Shown here: positions 25,879 to 34,469 of the stretch, in pieces | Numbering within the stretch: the first letter of the stretch is position 1 | How the letters are laid out: each line of letters opens with the position of its first letter | NCBI GenBank assembly: GCA_011523655.1 | Contig: WTGH01000047.1 | Span: 147,994 to 211,993, forward strand | Source: Rhodospirillaceae bacterium | GTDB lineage: Bacteria; Pseudomonadota; Alphaproteobacteria; Bin65 | Direction of reading: 5' to 3' | Length of the DNA stretch: 64,000 nt | Notes under the pieces: generated by a model | What the model saw: only the letters and a program-made list of their open reading frames with translations | What the model was told of the DNA's origin: nothing | Databases searched by the model: none | Translations under genes and position numbers: made by a program

Positions 25879-26778
25879 TCAGGCCGCCAGGCGTTCGATC
25901 GCTTCGGCGAGCGCGACCGTTCGGTGCGCCTCTTCGACATGGAGGGCCTCGATGAGTTTGCCGTCGACCAGCACGACGCCGGCGCCGGCCGCTTCCGCTT
26001 CGCCGTGGGCGGCGATGATCCGGCGCGACCATGCGATCTCGGCGTCGCCGGGCGCGAAGGCCCGGTTCGCGGCGGCGATCTGTTTCGGGTGGATCAGCGT
26101 CTTGCCGTCGAAGCCCAGGTCGCGGCCCTGCCGGCAGGCCGCTTCGTGGGCTGCGTCGTCGCCCAGATCCAGCGATACGCCGTCGAGGATCGCAAGGCGG
26201 TGGGCGCGCGCGGCGAGCAGCGCCAGGCCGAGGCTCGGCAGCAGCGGCTCGCGCCCCGGCACATGCCGGGCCTGCAGGTCCTTCGCCAGATCGGACGTGC
26301 CCATCACGAGGCAGCTCAGGCGCGGACCGGACGCGGCGATCTCTTCGGCGTGGAGCACGCCCATCGGCGTTTCGATCATGCACATGACCGCCATATCGTC
26401 CGGCGCGCCGCAGTCCGTCATCAGGGCTTCCAGATGCCGGACCTGGTCGGCGCTCTCCACCTTGGGCAGCAGGATCGCGTCGGCGCCGCAGCCGGCGACC
26501 GGCGGCAGGTCGGCATGGCCCCAGCCGGTATCGAGGCCGTTGATCCGGACGACGACTTCGCGCGCGCCGTACCGGCGGGCGGAAACGGTGGCGCAGACCT
26601 GCACGCGCGCCGTCTCCTTGGCGTCGGGCGCAACGGCGTCTTCCAGATCGAGAATCAGGACGTCGGCGGGAAGGTCCTGCGCCTTTTCGAGAGCGCGGGC
26701 GTTGGCGCCGGGCATGTAGAGGGCCGAGCGGCGCGGCCTTGCCCTATTCACAACGCGGCGAGCGGGCGTAAAATCCAT
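25879..26778 (-). CDS. HpcH/HpaI-family CoA-ester lyase (malyl-CoA/citramalyl-CoA lyase-like)
   Basis: The product is 299 residues from ATG 26778. The TIM-barrel aldolase motifs are RPRRSALYMPGANARALEKA, DVLILDLEDAVAP with Mg/CoA residues, VRINGLDTGWG, and CMIETPMGVL. The family cleaves or makes beta-hydroxyacyl-CoA esters such as malyl-CoA, citramalyl-CoA or beta-methylmalyl-CoA. The context (a lone gene next to pyrD, 44 bases upstream) does not settle the substrate. Confidence 0.8.
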   Translation of the reverse strand: MDFTPARRVVNRARPRRSALYMPGANARALEKAQDLPADVLILDLEDAVAPDAKETARVQVCATVSARRYGAREVVVRINGLDTGWGHADLPPVAGCGADAILLPKVESADQVRHLEALMTDCGAPDDMAVMCMIETPMGVLHAEEIAASGPRLSCLVMGTSDLAKDLQARHVPGREPLLPSLGLALLAARAHRLAILDGVSLDLGDDAAHEAACRQGRDLGFDGKTLIHPKQIAAANRAFAPGDAEIAWSRRIIAAHGEAEAAGAGVVLVDGKLIEALHVEEAHRTVALAEAIERLAA

Positions 26779-27007
26779 TGACGACGGCAGTGTCCCGAAG
26801 AAAAGCTGTGTCCATCTAGCGACCGCCCGCCGGGCCCGGCACGTTGACACAAGGCCGCACAGCACGGCGCGTTCGTCCGGCGACCGGAGCGGAACGCCGG
26901 GCGCACGACCGGCCCGCTGGTGTTTCCCGCGGCCGTACCGTCGGCCGTTTTTTAGTGGGGCGAGAGCGGCCGGAGGGCCTTGCCGCCGCCCCGGATCACG
27001 GAGCGCA

Positions 27008-27862
27008 ATGCACGTTCTTTCGATCCAGTCCTCGGTAGCCTACGGCCATGTCGGCAACGCGGCGGCGACGTTTCCGCTGCAGCGGCTGGGCCACGAGGTG
27101 TGGCCGGTCGCCACGGTCAACTACAGCAACCATCCGGGTTTCGGCAGCTACCGCGGCGGCGTCTACCACGCCAGCGATGTCGCGGAGATTCTGGACGAGC
27201 TGGAACGGCGCGGCGCCTTCCATCGCTGCGACGCGATATTGAGCGGCTTTCTCGGCGCTGCGGCGACCGGGCCGGTGTTGCTCAGCGCGGTCGACAGGAT
27301 CAAGCGCACCAATCCGAAGGCGCTGTACGTTCTGGATCCGGTCATCGGCGATGCCGAGCGCGGCGTCTATGTCGCGGACGGCATTGCTGAATTTTTCCGG
27401 GACGAAGCCCTGGCACGCGCGGATATCGTCTTGCCGAACCGGTATGAACTCTCCCTGCTTTCCGGCCAGGCGGCGGGAAATGACGAAGCGGCGGTGCGTG
27501 CGGCAACGTCCCTCATGGAACGCGGCCCGTCGGTCGTTGTCGTTACCGGTCTGCGGCAGGAAACCGAAATCAGCGTGCTGCTGGTCACCGCCCGGCAGGT
27601 TTGGAAGATAACGACGCCGCTGGTCGACATTCCGTCCCATGGCGCGGGAGATACATTTGCCGCCCTGTTCCTCGGCGCTTATTTCGACCTGCAGGATGCC
27701 CGGGCCGCTCTCGACCGGGCAGTCAGCTCGATGTACGGCGTATTTGTGGCGACGCAGAAGCTGAACCGGGATTCCCTTGCGCTCGTTCGGGCGCAAATGG
27801 AGATCGTCGATCCGAGCGAACGTTTCGCCGCTGTGCCCGTCTGGGCCGACAAACCGGAATAA
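27008..27862 (+). CDS. pdxY: Pyridoxal kinase
   Basis: The 284-residue ribokinase-like enzyme phosphorylates pyridoxal to PLP in the salvage route. It opens HVLSIQSSVAYGHVGNAAATFPLQRLG, with NYSNHPGFG, DPVIGD, and the catalytic GAGD anion hole in DIPSHGAGDTFAALFLG. GGAG lies close before ATG 27008. With pdxH at the left edge it completes B6 salvage within the window. The LysE gene follows 12 bases later, probably in the same transcript. Confidence 0.9.
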   Translation: MHVLSIQSSVAYGHVGNAAATFPLQRLGHEVWPVATVNYSNHPGFGSYRGGVYHASDVAEILDELERRGAFHRCDAILSGFLGAAATGPVLLSAVDRIKRTNPKALYVLDPVIGDAERGVYVADGIAEFFRDEALARADIVLPNRYELSLLSGQAAGNDEAAVRAATSLMERGPSVVVVTGLRQETEISVLLVTARQVWKITTPLVDIPSHGAGDTFAALFLGAYFDLQDARAALDRAVSSMYGVFVATQKLNRDSLALVRAQMEIVDPSERFAAVPVWADKPE

Positions 27863-27874
27863 CGACGGACTCCT

Positions 27875-28528
27875 GTGGATTTCATACTTTTTGCCAAGGG
27901 CGTGATCGCCGGATTCGTCATCGCGGCGCCGGTCGGCCCGGTCGGGATCATGGTCGCCCAGCGCACCCTGTCGAAAGGGATTCCGGCCGGGCTGATCGCC
28001 GGCGCGGGCGGCGCGCTGGCCGATACCGTCTTCGGGGCGATCGCCGCCTTCGGCATCACCTTCGTCGCCGCGTTCCTGCACGAGATTGAACCCAGCCTGC
28101 GCCTGGGCGGCGGCATCCTGCTGATCCTGCTCGGCCTGCTGACGGCGCTCAAATCGGTGAAGACCGAGGCCAACCCGCGCCTGTCCTTCACCCGCAGTTT
28201 CGGCGATTTCGCTACCAGCTTCATCCTTACCATCACCAACCCGGCGACGATCGCCAGCCTCGTCGTCGTGTTCCCGGCCCTGGGCGCCATCGTGCCGGAA
28301 GGCGATCTCCCGCGCGCCTGGACGCTCATTCTCGGCGTGTTCGCCGGATCGACGCTCTGGTGGTTGACCCTCTCCACCCTGACCGGCCTCTTCCGGACCG
28401 GCCTGAACGACGCGCGGATGCAGACGATCAACCGGATTTCCGGCGTGGCGATCGTCTGTTTCGGGATCGTCGTGCTGGTCAGCGTGACCCGCCTGGGCAA
28501 GCTGCTGCTGGACCTGGCGCCGGTATAG
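27875..28528 (+). CDS. LysE-family translocator (RhtB-type amino-acid exporter)
   Basis: A 217-residue, six-helix exporter starting at GTG 27875. The family signature GFVIAAPVGPVGIMVAQRTLSKG is in helix 1, with GGALADTVFG next and NPATIASLVVVFPALG in the central helix. Members export lysine, homoserine, threonine or analogues. The exported compound is not readable here. Confidence 0.85.
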   Translation: MDFILFAKGVIAGFVIAAPVGPVGIMVAQRTLSKGIPAGLIAGAGGALADTVFGAIAAFGITFVAAFLHEIEPSLRLGGGILLILLGLLTALKSVKTEANPRLSFTRSFGDFATSFILTITNPATIASLVVVFPALGAIVPEGDLPRAWTLILGVFAGSTLWWLTLSTLTGLFRTGLNDARMQTINRISGVAIVCFGIVVLVSVTRLGKLLLDLAPV

Positions 28529-28532
28529 CCCG

Positions 28533-28549
28533 GACGGCGGCCGGCCGTC
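28533..28549. terminator. Hairpin between convergent lysE-like and acyl-CoA synthetase genes
   Basis: GACGGC-GGCCG-GCCGTC, a perfect 6-bp stem just past the LysE stop and before the synthetase stop. No T-tract follows on either strand. Confidence 0.3.
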
Positions 28550-28552
28550 GCG

Positions 28553-30196
28553 TCACGCCGCCGGGCGTGGCGCCTTCTTCATGCTGCGCAGGTCGATAGC
28601 GGCCGGATTTTCCGCCGGATCGCCGCCCAGATCCTTCAGGTCGGCCTTCCTGATCTTGTTGGTCGCGGTGACCGGCAGTTCGTCCAGGAACAGAACCCAT
28701 CCCGGCGCCTTGTAGTAGGCGAGCCGGGCGAGGCACCACTCGACCAGGCTGCGGGCCGTCGCTTCGTCGCGTTCCCCGTCGCGTTCCCCGTCGCGTTCAG
28801 GGCCGGCAGCGGGCACGACGCAGGCCATGACCTCTTCGCCGCGCACCGGGTCCGGCGCCGCGATGACCGCGACCTGCGCCACGGCCGGGTGCTTGACGAG
28901 TTCCGTGTCGACCTCCAGCGCCGCGATATTCTCGCCCGATCGGCGGATGATGTTCTTGTCGCGGTCGACGAAATAGAAGCGGCCGTCCGGCGCGCGCATC
29001 GCCACGTCGCCGGTGTGGAACCAGCCGCCGCGCCAGTCCCGCTCGGTCGTCGCTTCGTCCTTGTAGTAGCCGGAGAAGAACAGCCGGCGCGGATCGTCCG
29101 CGGATTTGCGGACGATCAGGCTGCCGGGCGTGCCGTCCGGCACGTCGTTGTCGTCGTCGTCGACGATGCGCGCCTCGCAGCCGGCGGGCCGGCCGATGCA
29201 GCGCTTGCCCGGGTCGTGGGGCGGCCGGTTGGCCGCGATGGTGGCACCCGCGCCGGTCTCCGTCATCGCCCAGCCCTCGATCAAGGGAAAACCGAACCGT
29301 TCCTCGAACGGGATATGCTGGGCCGGGTCGACATTGGCGCCGAAGCCGAATTTCACCCGGTTGTCCCGCTCCGCCCGGTCCTCGGGCACGTTGAGCAGGA
29401 TGGCCGGCATGACGCCGAGATAGTGGACGATGGTCGCGCCGGTATCGCGCACATCCCGCCACCAGGTCGACGGATGGAACCGGTCGAGCTGGATCAGCGT
29501 GCCGCGCGCGATCAGCATGGCGACGAAGGAACAGGCCATCGCGTTCATGTGGAACAGTGGCAGCGGCGTCAACAGCCGCTCCCTGCCGTATTCGACCGCG
29601 GCCAGCCCGCCCTGTTCGACATACCAGCGGCCGACCCCGGCGTAATAGTCATTCGAAAGCATGCAGCCCTTGGGCCGGCCGGTTGTGCCGGAGGTGTACA
29701 TGAGGGCGCATTCGCTCGCCCCCGTCGGCGCGTCGCCGCGCGGCGGCGGGGGCGCTTCCGGCGGCGGATCGTCTGCGCGGATCGCCGGGAGGCGCCGGCC
29801 GGCCGCCGCGGCGGCCGTCTCGAGGTCGGCGACGCGCTCCGGCACCCCGACGGCCAGGACGCAGTCGCTGTGATCGAGCAGGTAGGTCAGCTCCGCGCTG
29901 CGGTAGTAGGGATTGACCGGGACGACCGAGACGCCCAGCGCGTTCAGCGCCAGCCAGTGGACGATGAAGTCCGGCCGGTTCTCCAGCAGGATCGCGACGC
30001 GCTGGCCGTGGCCGTAGCCCGCGGCGGCATAGGCCGCGCGCCTGTATACGATGCGCGCCAGCCCCTCGGCATAGCTCAGGGTCACGCCGCCGGGTGCATA
30101 GGCTCCGGACGCCGAGGGCGGAATGACCAGGAACGGGCGGTCCGGCGCCTCGGCGGCGGCGGCCCTGAAGAGTCCGTAGACCGTCGGGTCGGTCAT
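28553..30196 (-). CDS. AMP-forming acyl-CoA synthetase/ligase
   Basis: The product is 547 residues from ATG 30196, which overlaps the stop of the racemase-like gene (ATGA) and fixes the start. ANL-superfamily motifs are in order: MYTSGTTGRPKG (P-loop), GWAMTETGAG, GYYKDEATT ... GWFHTGDVA, RDKNIIRRSGENIAALEVD, and the catalytic Lys in TATNKIRKADL. It activates a carboxylic acid to its CoA thioester; the acid is unknown (CaiC/medium-chain-like). A 12-bp in-frame repeat encodes GERD repeatedly near residue 480. Confidence 0.85.
   Translation of the reverse strand: MTDPTVYGLFRAAAAEAPDRPFLVIPPSASGAYAPGGVTLSYAEGLARIVYRRAAYAAAGYGHGQRVAILLENRPDFIVHWLALNALGVSVVPVNPYYRSAELTYLLDHSDCVLAVGVPERVADLETAAAAAGRRLPAIRADDPPPEAPPPPRGDAPTGASECALMYTSGTTGRPKGCMLSNDYYAGVGRWYVEQGGLAAVEYGRERLLTPLPLFHMNAMACSFVAMLIARGTLIQLDRFHPSTWWRDVRDTGATIVHYLGVMPAILLNVPEDRAERDNRVKFGFGANVDPAQHIPFEERFGFPLIEGWAMTETGAGATIAANRPPHDPGKRCIGRPAGCEARIVDDDDNDVPDGTPGSLIVRKSADDPRRLFFSGYYKDEATTERDWRGGWFHTGDVAMRAPDGRFYFVDRDKNIIRRSGENIAALEVDTELVKHPAVAQVAVIAAPDPVRGEEVMACVVPAAGPERDGERDGERDEATARSLVEWCLARLAYYKAPGWVLFLDELPVTATNKIRKADLKDLGGDPAENPAAIDLRSMKKAPRPAA
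28766..28798. repeat. In-frame 12-bp tandem repeat
   Basis: GTCGCGTTCCCC occurs twice, then GTCGCGTTC: 2.75 copies. It encodes a repeated Arg-Asp-Gly-Glu on the minus strand within the mobile C-terminal domain of the acyl-CoA synthetase, so copy number can change without a frameshift. Confidence 0.75.
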
Positions 30197-30954
30197 TGCC
30201 CGAGAAAATCGTTCATCGCGCCGTCGCTCGGCCGGGCGAAGCTGGACCGCCGGCTGACCGTCGTACCGTCGATCGCCTTCAGCCTGACTGCGGTTTCGAT
30301 CTGCTTCACCAGGATGTTGATGCCGTTCAGGACCGGCGCTCCGCCGACATTGAAGCCGTGCTCGGACGCCAGCAGAAGCATCGGCAGGCCGCCGGCCGGG
30401 ATCAGGGCGTCGACGCCCTCGTCGACAAAGGGCTGCGCCTGGGCGACGAACTGGTCGCGGATGCCTTCGTAGACCGACCGGTCGGAAAGTGCGGCGACGT
30501 AATCGAGCGGCGAGGTCGTCATCGCGCGCACGCCGGTCATCCGGCTGCCCAGCCCGTAGGCGGCGATCTGGTCCTCGTGCCACGGGATGAACACAGGGTG
30601 GATGGTGACGAGGCCGGTCTTGCGGGCCAGGGTGCAGGCGTGGAGCATGGTCGTCTCGCCGAGACCGAGCACCGGGATATCGACGACCGATTTCGATTCC
30701 ATAAGGCCGGAATCCTGGAAATGGCCGACGGCGAAGGCGTCATAGCCTTCTTCCTGCGCGCGCGCGGCATTCTTCACGACCTGCACGCCGAGGCGCATCT
30801 CCGTGATCGGATGCACGTTGGTGGCCGAAGGATACAGGGTGTGGACGACGATCTCGGTGCCCGGATCGGCGACCGACCCGAGATGGGCCTTCAGCCGGTC
30901 CAGATAGGCTTTCGATTCGTCCTCGTGGGTGAAGCTCTGATACCAGATTCGCAT
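30193..30954 (-). CDS. Asp/Glu/hydantoin racemase-like protein lacking the catalytic cysteines
   Basis: The product is 253 residues from ATG 30954 with GAGGA upstream. It opens RIWYQSFTHEDESKAYLDRLKAHL and shows the two-lobed racemase fold, including VGVPVLGLGE-like DIPVLGLGETTMLHA. Where this family has its two active-site cysteines it has His (AVGHFQDSGL) and Ala (LIPAGGLPM). The only Cys is in HACTLA. It is therefore unlikely to be a two-base racemase. The four-base overlap with the acyl-CoA synthetase gene suggests a shared pathway. Function unknown. Confidence 0.7.
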   Translation of the reverse strand: MRIWYQSFTHEDESKAYLDRLKAHLGSVADPGTEIVVHTLYPSATNVHPITEMRLGVQVVKNAARAQEEGYDAFAVGHFQDSGLMESKSVVDIPVLGLGETTMLHACTLARKTGLVTIHPVFIPWHEDQIAAYGLGSRMTGVRAMTTSPLDYVAALSDRSVYEGIRDQFVAQAQPFVDEGVDALIPAGGLPMLLLASEHGFNVGGAPVLNGINILVKQIETAVRLKAIDGTTVSRRSSFARPSDGAMNDFLGQ

Positions 30955-31059
30955 GGCGGTTTCGTCCTCGGCCGGCCGCTCCGGCCCTGCCGGGCAGATC
31001 GGGCAGCCGGCGCGCCGGGCCGCCGGTGACACGATCGCGGGTCACACAATCGGGAGACT

Positions 31060-31135
31060 GGTGCCGATGGAGGGACTCGAACCCCCGACCCACGCATTAC
31101 GAATGCGTTGCTCTACCGACTGAGCTACATCGGCC
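31060..31135 (-). tRNA. tRNA-Thr(CGT)
   Basis: From 31135 on the minus strand, acceptor GCCGATG pairs with CATCGGC. The D-arm GCTCAGTCGGTAGAGC, anticodon stem ACGCA/TGCGT with loop TTCGTAA (anticodon CGT, decoding ACG) and T-arm GGGGGTTCGAGTCCCTC are complete. The discriminator is A and CCA is encoded. Confidence 0.96.
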
Positions 31136-31160
31136 CCGTTCCGGCGTCTGCGGCCCCGGT

Positions 31161-31208
31161 GCGCGCCGGCTTGCGCCCCGGCTTGCGCGCCGGCTTACGC
31201 GCCGGTCT
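31161..31208. repeat. Four 12-bp tandem units upstream of tRNA-Thr
   Basis: GCGCGCCGGCTT, GCGCCCCGGCTT, GCGCGCCGGCTT and ACGCGCCGGTCT lie head to tail, between the hemY stop and the tRNA-Thr 5' end. The block is non-coding and may fold through GCGCGCCGGC. Confidence 0.7.
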
Positions 31209-31318
31209 GCAGACCGCAGGCATTTAGCCGTCCGGGCGGCGCCGGTCAATGAAGCGTCCCCGGGTGCGGCCGGTTGCGACGCCGCACCGTCCCGCCGTCC
31301 CGCTCCGCCTTCCGGCGT

Positions 31319-32737
31319 TCAGGCGCGCTGCGCGTCCAGCGGTTCGCCGGCCACGGTTAGCCCCGCTCCGGCCGGCGCCGGCTCGACGCCCACCGCCGTT
31401 TCGGCCGGCTTGCCCTCCTGCGCCGCCTCGTCGTGCGGAACGACCCGCGGCGGCGTGGTCCAGCGCAGGGTCTCGAAGGCGCCGCAATGGCCGCACAGCG
31501 CCGACCATTCATGCGCCGTCGCGCCACAATTGCTGCACAGCCAGGCCGGTTCGCGCGGCGCGTCGGATGCCCGGGACAGCCAGTCGCGCGCCAGGGCCGC
31601 GTCACCGTTTTCCGCCTGCTCCAGTTCGGCAAACAGCCGGCAGAACGCCGCGTCGGGGTCACCGCCGGCGGTTTCCAGATGCCGGCGCGCCTGGCCCCAC
31701 AGTTTCGCCTCGAGCAGGGCGCGCGCCATGGTCAGCTGGGTTTCCCGCGCTTTCGGCGCCAGCGCCGCCAGCGCCTCGGCAGCCTTCAGCCGGCGCGTCG
31801 GATCGGCCCCGCCCTCGACCTGGAGATACAGGCGGGCGAGGTCGGGATGGGGCTCGGCCTGCCAGGCCTGCTCGGCGGCCTTGCGGGCGGCGCGGTTCTT
31901 GCCGTCGGCGTGCAGCAGGGCGACCAGTTGCAGGGTGGCCGGCAGGAACGCCGGCGCCGTCTTCTGCGCCTTGCGCGCCCGCTCCAGCGCGAGACGGCGA
32001 TCGCCGGCCCGCTCCGCCATCAGGCTGAGCTGGACCAGCAGGGCCGCGTCGCGCGGCTGCCCTTCCGCCGCCGACACCGCCTCGGCCGCCATCGCGTCGC
32101 GCAGGGTGGCCTCGGCCTCCTCCCAGCGCCGGCCCTTGATATGGAGCTGGAACAATCGCGTCAGCGCCCAGGGCGCCCGGGCGTTGAGCATGCGCGCCTT
32201 TTCCGCCAGTTCCAACGCCGCGGTGTCGTCGCCGGCCTGCTCCGCAAGCGTCAACAGGCCCCGGAGTCCCAGCAGTTCGGTTTCGGGCGTGTCCAGCATC
32301 GCCTCGTAGAATTTGCGCGCAACGTCGGGCCGTCCGTCCATCTGCGCCGCCTGGGCGCCGATGAGCAGCGCGCCCGGCGGGCGGCCGAGCACTTCGCTCG
32401 CCTTCCTCGCCTGGCGCCGGGCTTCCGCCGCGTCGCCCGCCGCCACAGCGACCATGCCCCGGGTAAGCGCCAGATAGCCGTTCTCGCGCCGCCGGGCCGC
32501 CCGGCTTTCCATCACGGCCTTCGGTGCGCGCAGGAACAGCCGCCAGAGCTGGTAGATGCCGGCGCCCGCGAGGAAGAGCAGGACGACCAGGAGGGCCAGC
32601 ATTGCCACCGACGTGTCGACCCGCCAGTCGCGCCACGCCAGCGTGACCGCGCCCGGCGTTTCGGCCAGCCACGCCGCGACCGTCGCCACGGCGGCGAGGG
32701 CGACAAGCGCCAGGAATACCCGGATGAACAGGGTCAT
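31319..32737 (-). CDS. hemY: HemY-type TPR membrane protein with C-terminal zinc ribbon
   Basis: A 472-residue inner-membrane protein of the heme-cluster HemY family (not the Bacillus protoporphyrinogen oxidase of that name). Two N-terminal membrane helices (4-24, 43-66) precede a long run of TPR-like helices (LALTRGMVAVAAGDAAEARRQ and onwards). A LapB-like metal-binding end (CSNCG ... CGHCG, about 405-425) and a Pro/Ala tail follow. It is the last gene of hemC-hemD-mitofilin-hemY. The exact biochemical role is not established. Confidence 0.85.
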   Translation of the reverse strand: MTLFIRVFLALVALAAVATVAAWLAETPGAVTLAWRDWRVDTSVAMLALLVVLLFLAGAGIYQLWRLFLRAPKAVMESRAARRRENGYLALTRGMVAVAAGDAAEARRQARKASEVLGRPPGALLIGAQAAQMDGRPDVARKFYEAMLDTPETELLGLRGLLTLAEQAGDDTAALELAEKARMLNARAPWALTRLFQLHIKGRRWEEAEATLRDAMAAEAVSAAEGQPRDAALLVQLSLMAERAGDRRLALERARKAQKTAPAFLPATLQLVALLHADGKNRAARKAAEQAWQAEPHPDLARLYLQVEGGADPTRRLKAAEALAALAPKARETQLTMARALLEAKLWGQARRHLETAGGDPDAAFCRLFAELEQAENGDAALARDWLSRASDAPREPAWLCSNCGATAHEWSALCGHCGAFETLRWTTPPRVVPHDEAAQEGKPAETAVGVEPAPAGAGLTVAGEPLDAQRA

Positions 32738-32753
32738 CGCAGCCCGCCCCCGC

Positions 32754-34397
32754 TCATTCGCTCTTCGCGCCCGAAACCGTTCCGGACAGCACCGGCATCA
32801 GGGCGTCCAGCCTGGCGAGCGCGGCGTCGACGCCGGCGCGCCGCTCGGCGGCAGACAGCCATTCGGCGGCGGTTTTCTGCGCCGCTTCCGGCGCCCGGCG
32901 CACAAGGGCGATTGCGCCGGGCAGGTCGCCGTCCGCCAGTCTGACTTCGGCCTGTGCGACCAGCGCCGGGACCGAGTCGCCGGCAACGCGACGGCCGGTC
33001 CGGCGCACGACGACCGTCGATTTCAGCCGGTTCCAGGCACGGCCGGCCCAGCTTTCGCCCTGCGCCGGGTCGGCTGCCGCGACGAGGCGGGCGGAAAGCG
33101 CGTCGAACTTGCGTTGCAGGACCGGCAGGACCGGCGCCCCGCCGGCCGCAGCCGGCTCCAGGGCCTTGAGTATGGCGGCCGCCGACTCGTTGCCGCCGGC
33201 CAGAGTCCGTGCCACCGCGAGGGCTGCGCCGTAGGGACGGCCGGACGCCGCGGCCGCGCGCAGCTGGCTGAGCGCGACGACGGTTCCGGCCGCGCCGCCG
33301 CCGGCCTTCAGCGCGGCCATGCGGGTTTCCGCGGCGGCGAGCCGTGCGGTGAGGCCCGACAGCGCCTTTTCCGCATTCGCCAGCCGGTTCGGGTCGAGGG
33401 CCGCGACCCGGTCCGACAGCGTCTCCAGCCCTTGCGACAGGTCGCCGAGCGCGGCTCTGACCGCCTTTTCCTCGCCGTCGCGCCCGGCCGTCCGCCCGGC
33501 CGCTTCCGCCGCCGCCTTCCGGAGTTCGGCGACACTCTCCCGGAGGCCGGCCAGGTCGGTGGCAAGCTTCGCCGGCCTTTCGTCCGCCTGTACCGCCGCA
33601 ACGGTCCGGCGCAGCGCCTCAAGATCGGCATTCAACGCCGCAACAGAATCGCCGAGCGCCTTCAGCGCCGCGCCGTCGTTCCGCGCCTCGATCTTTCCGG
33701 CCAGCGCTTCGGCTGCCGTCTCGGCTGCCTTGAGGCGTTGCGCCAGCGCAGCGGCCTGCGAACCGGCGGCGGTGGCGGCCGAGCGGGCCTCGGCGGCAGA
33801 ATTCTCCGCCGCGGCAATCCGCTGCTCCAAGGCTGCCGCCGTCTCCCGGTCCGGACCCGTTCCGCCGAACTGGGTCGCGACCGCCCAGCCGATCAGGGCG
33901 CCGAGCGCCAGCATTCCGGCAAATCCCAGGCCGAACGCGAACGCCCGGTTCCGGCCTGCCGGCTGCGCCGGCGCTGCATCCACGGTCGGCCCGGCTGTAG
34001 TGCCGGCCGATTCCCGCACGCCCGAAGGCGTATTCACCACCTTTTCGGCCCGCATCGGCTCGGCTTCGACCGGGCCGGTACCGGCCTGATTATCCCGGGC
34101 CTGTTTATCCCGGGCCGGATAAGCCGCGGGCGGCGCCTCCCGGCCGGGCGGTGCTGCGCTTCCGCCGACCGGCGGGTCGTCCGGCGCGTCGTTTGTCGGG
34201 ACGGCCAGGGCGCCGAGGTCGATTCCTTCCCGTTCCGCGGCGGCGCGGAGCTCGTCCAGCCGCCGGATTGGAATGGCGTTGCGTTCCTTCCACCCCTGCA
34301 CGGTCGTCACGGCGACGCCGAGCTTCTTCGCCATTGGCCGGATGCCGCCGAAGGCTTCGATGACGCGGGCAGCGTCGTTGGGGACCGATTCGCTCAT
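32754..34397 (-). CDS. Mitofilin/Mic60-like membrane protein with N-terminal HTH domain
   Basis: The product is 547 residues. Residues 5-60 (VIEAFGGIRPMAKKLGVAVTT... VQGWKERNAIPIRRLDELRA) form a phage-repressor-like helix-turn-helix of the YdaS/carph-isopro kind. A Pro/Ala-rich cytoplasmic linker follows (to ~150). One membrane helix spans ~153-175, then a long Ala/Glu/Arg coiled coil (~185-380) and a C-terminal helical domain (~390-547) matching alphaproteobacterial Mic60/COG4223 proteins. Mic60 homologues shape inner-membrane folds and in alphaproteobacteria are encoded beside hem genes, as here. The DNA-binding-type head is the odd part. Confidence 0.75.
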   Translation of the reverse strand: MSESVPNDAARVIEAFGGIRPMAKKLGVAVTTVQGWKERNAIPIRRLDELRAAAEREGIDLGALAVPTNDAPDDPPVGGSAAPPGREAPPAAYPARDKQARDNQAGTGPVEAEPMRAEKVVNTPSGVRESAGTTAGPTVDAAPAQPAGRNRAFAFGLGFAGMLALGALIGWAVATQFGGTGPDRETAAALEQRIAAAENSAAEARSAATAAGSQAAALAQRLKAAETAAEALAGKIEARNDGAALKALGDSVAALNADLEALRRTVAAVQADERPAKLATDLAGLRESVAELRKAAAEAAGRTAGRDGEEKAVRAALGDLSQGLETLSDRVAALDPNRLANAEKALSGLTARLAAAETRMAALKAGGGAAGTVVALSQLRAAAASGRPYGAALAVARTLAGGNESAAAILKALEPAAAGGAPVLPVLQRKFDALSARLVAAADPAQGESWAGRAWNRLKSTVVVRRTGRRVAGDSVPALVAQAEVRLADGDLPGAIALVRRAPEAAQKTAAEWLSAAERRAGVDAALARLDALMPVLSGTVSGAKSE

Positions 34398-34469
34398 CGT
34401 ATTGGTTCCGCCATGGCCTGCGTCCTGCCGGTTCGCCCCCCGTCGCAGCCGCGGCCTGCGCTGGCTTCG

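Noticed and set aside
26843..26880. TTGACA near 26846 as a pdxY promoter
   Set aside because: No acceptable -10 sequence lies 16-18 bases downstream in this GC-rich stretch.
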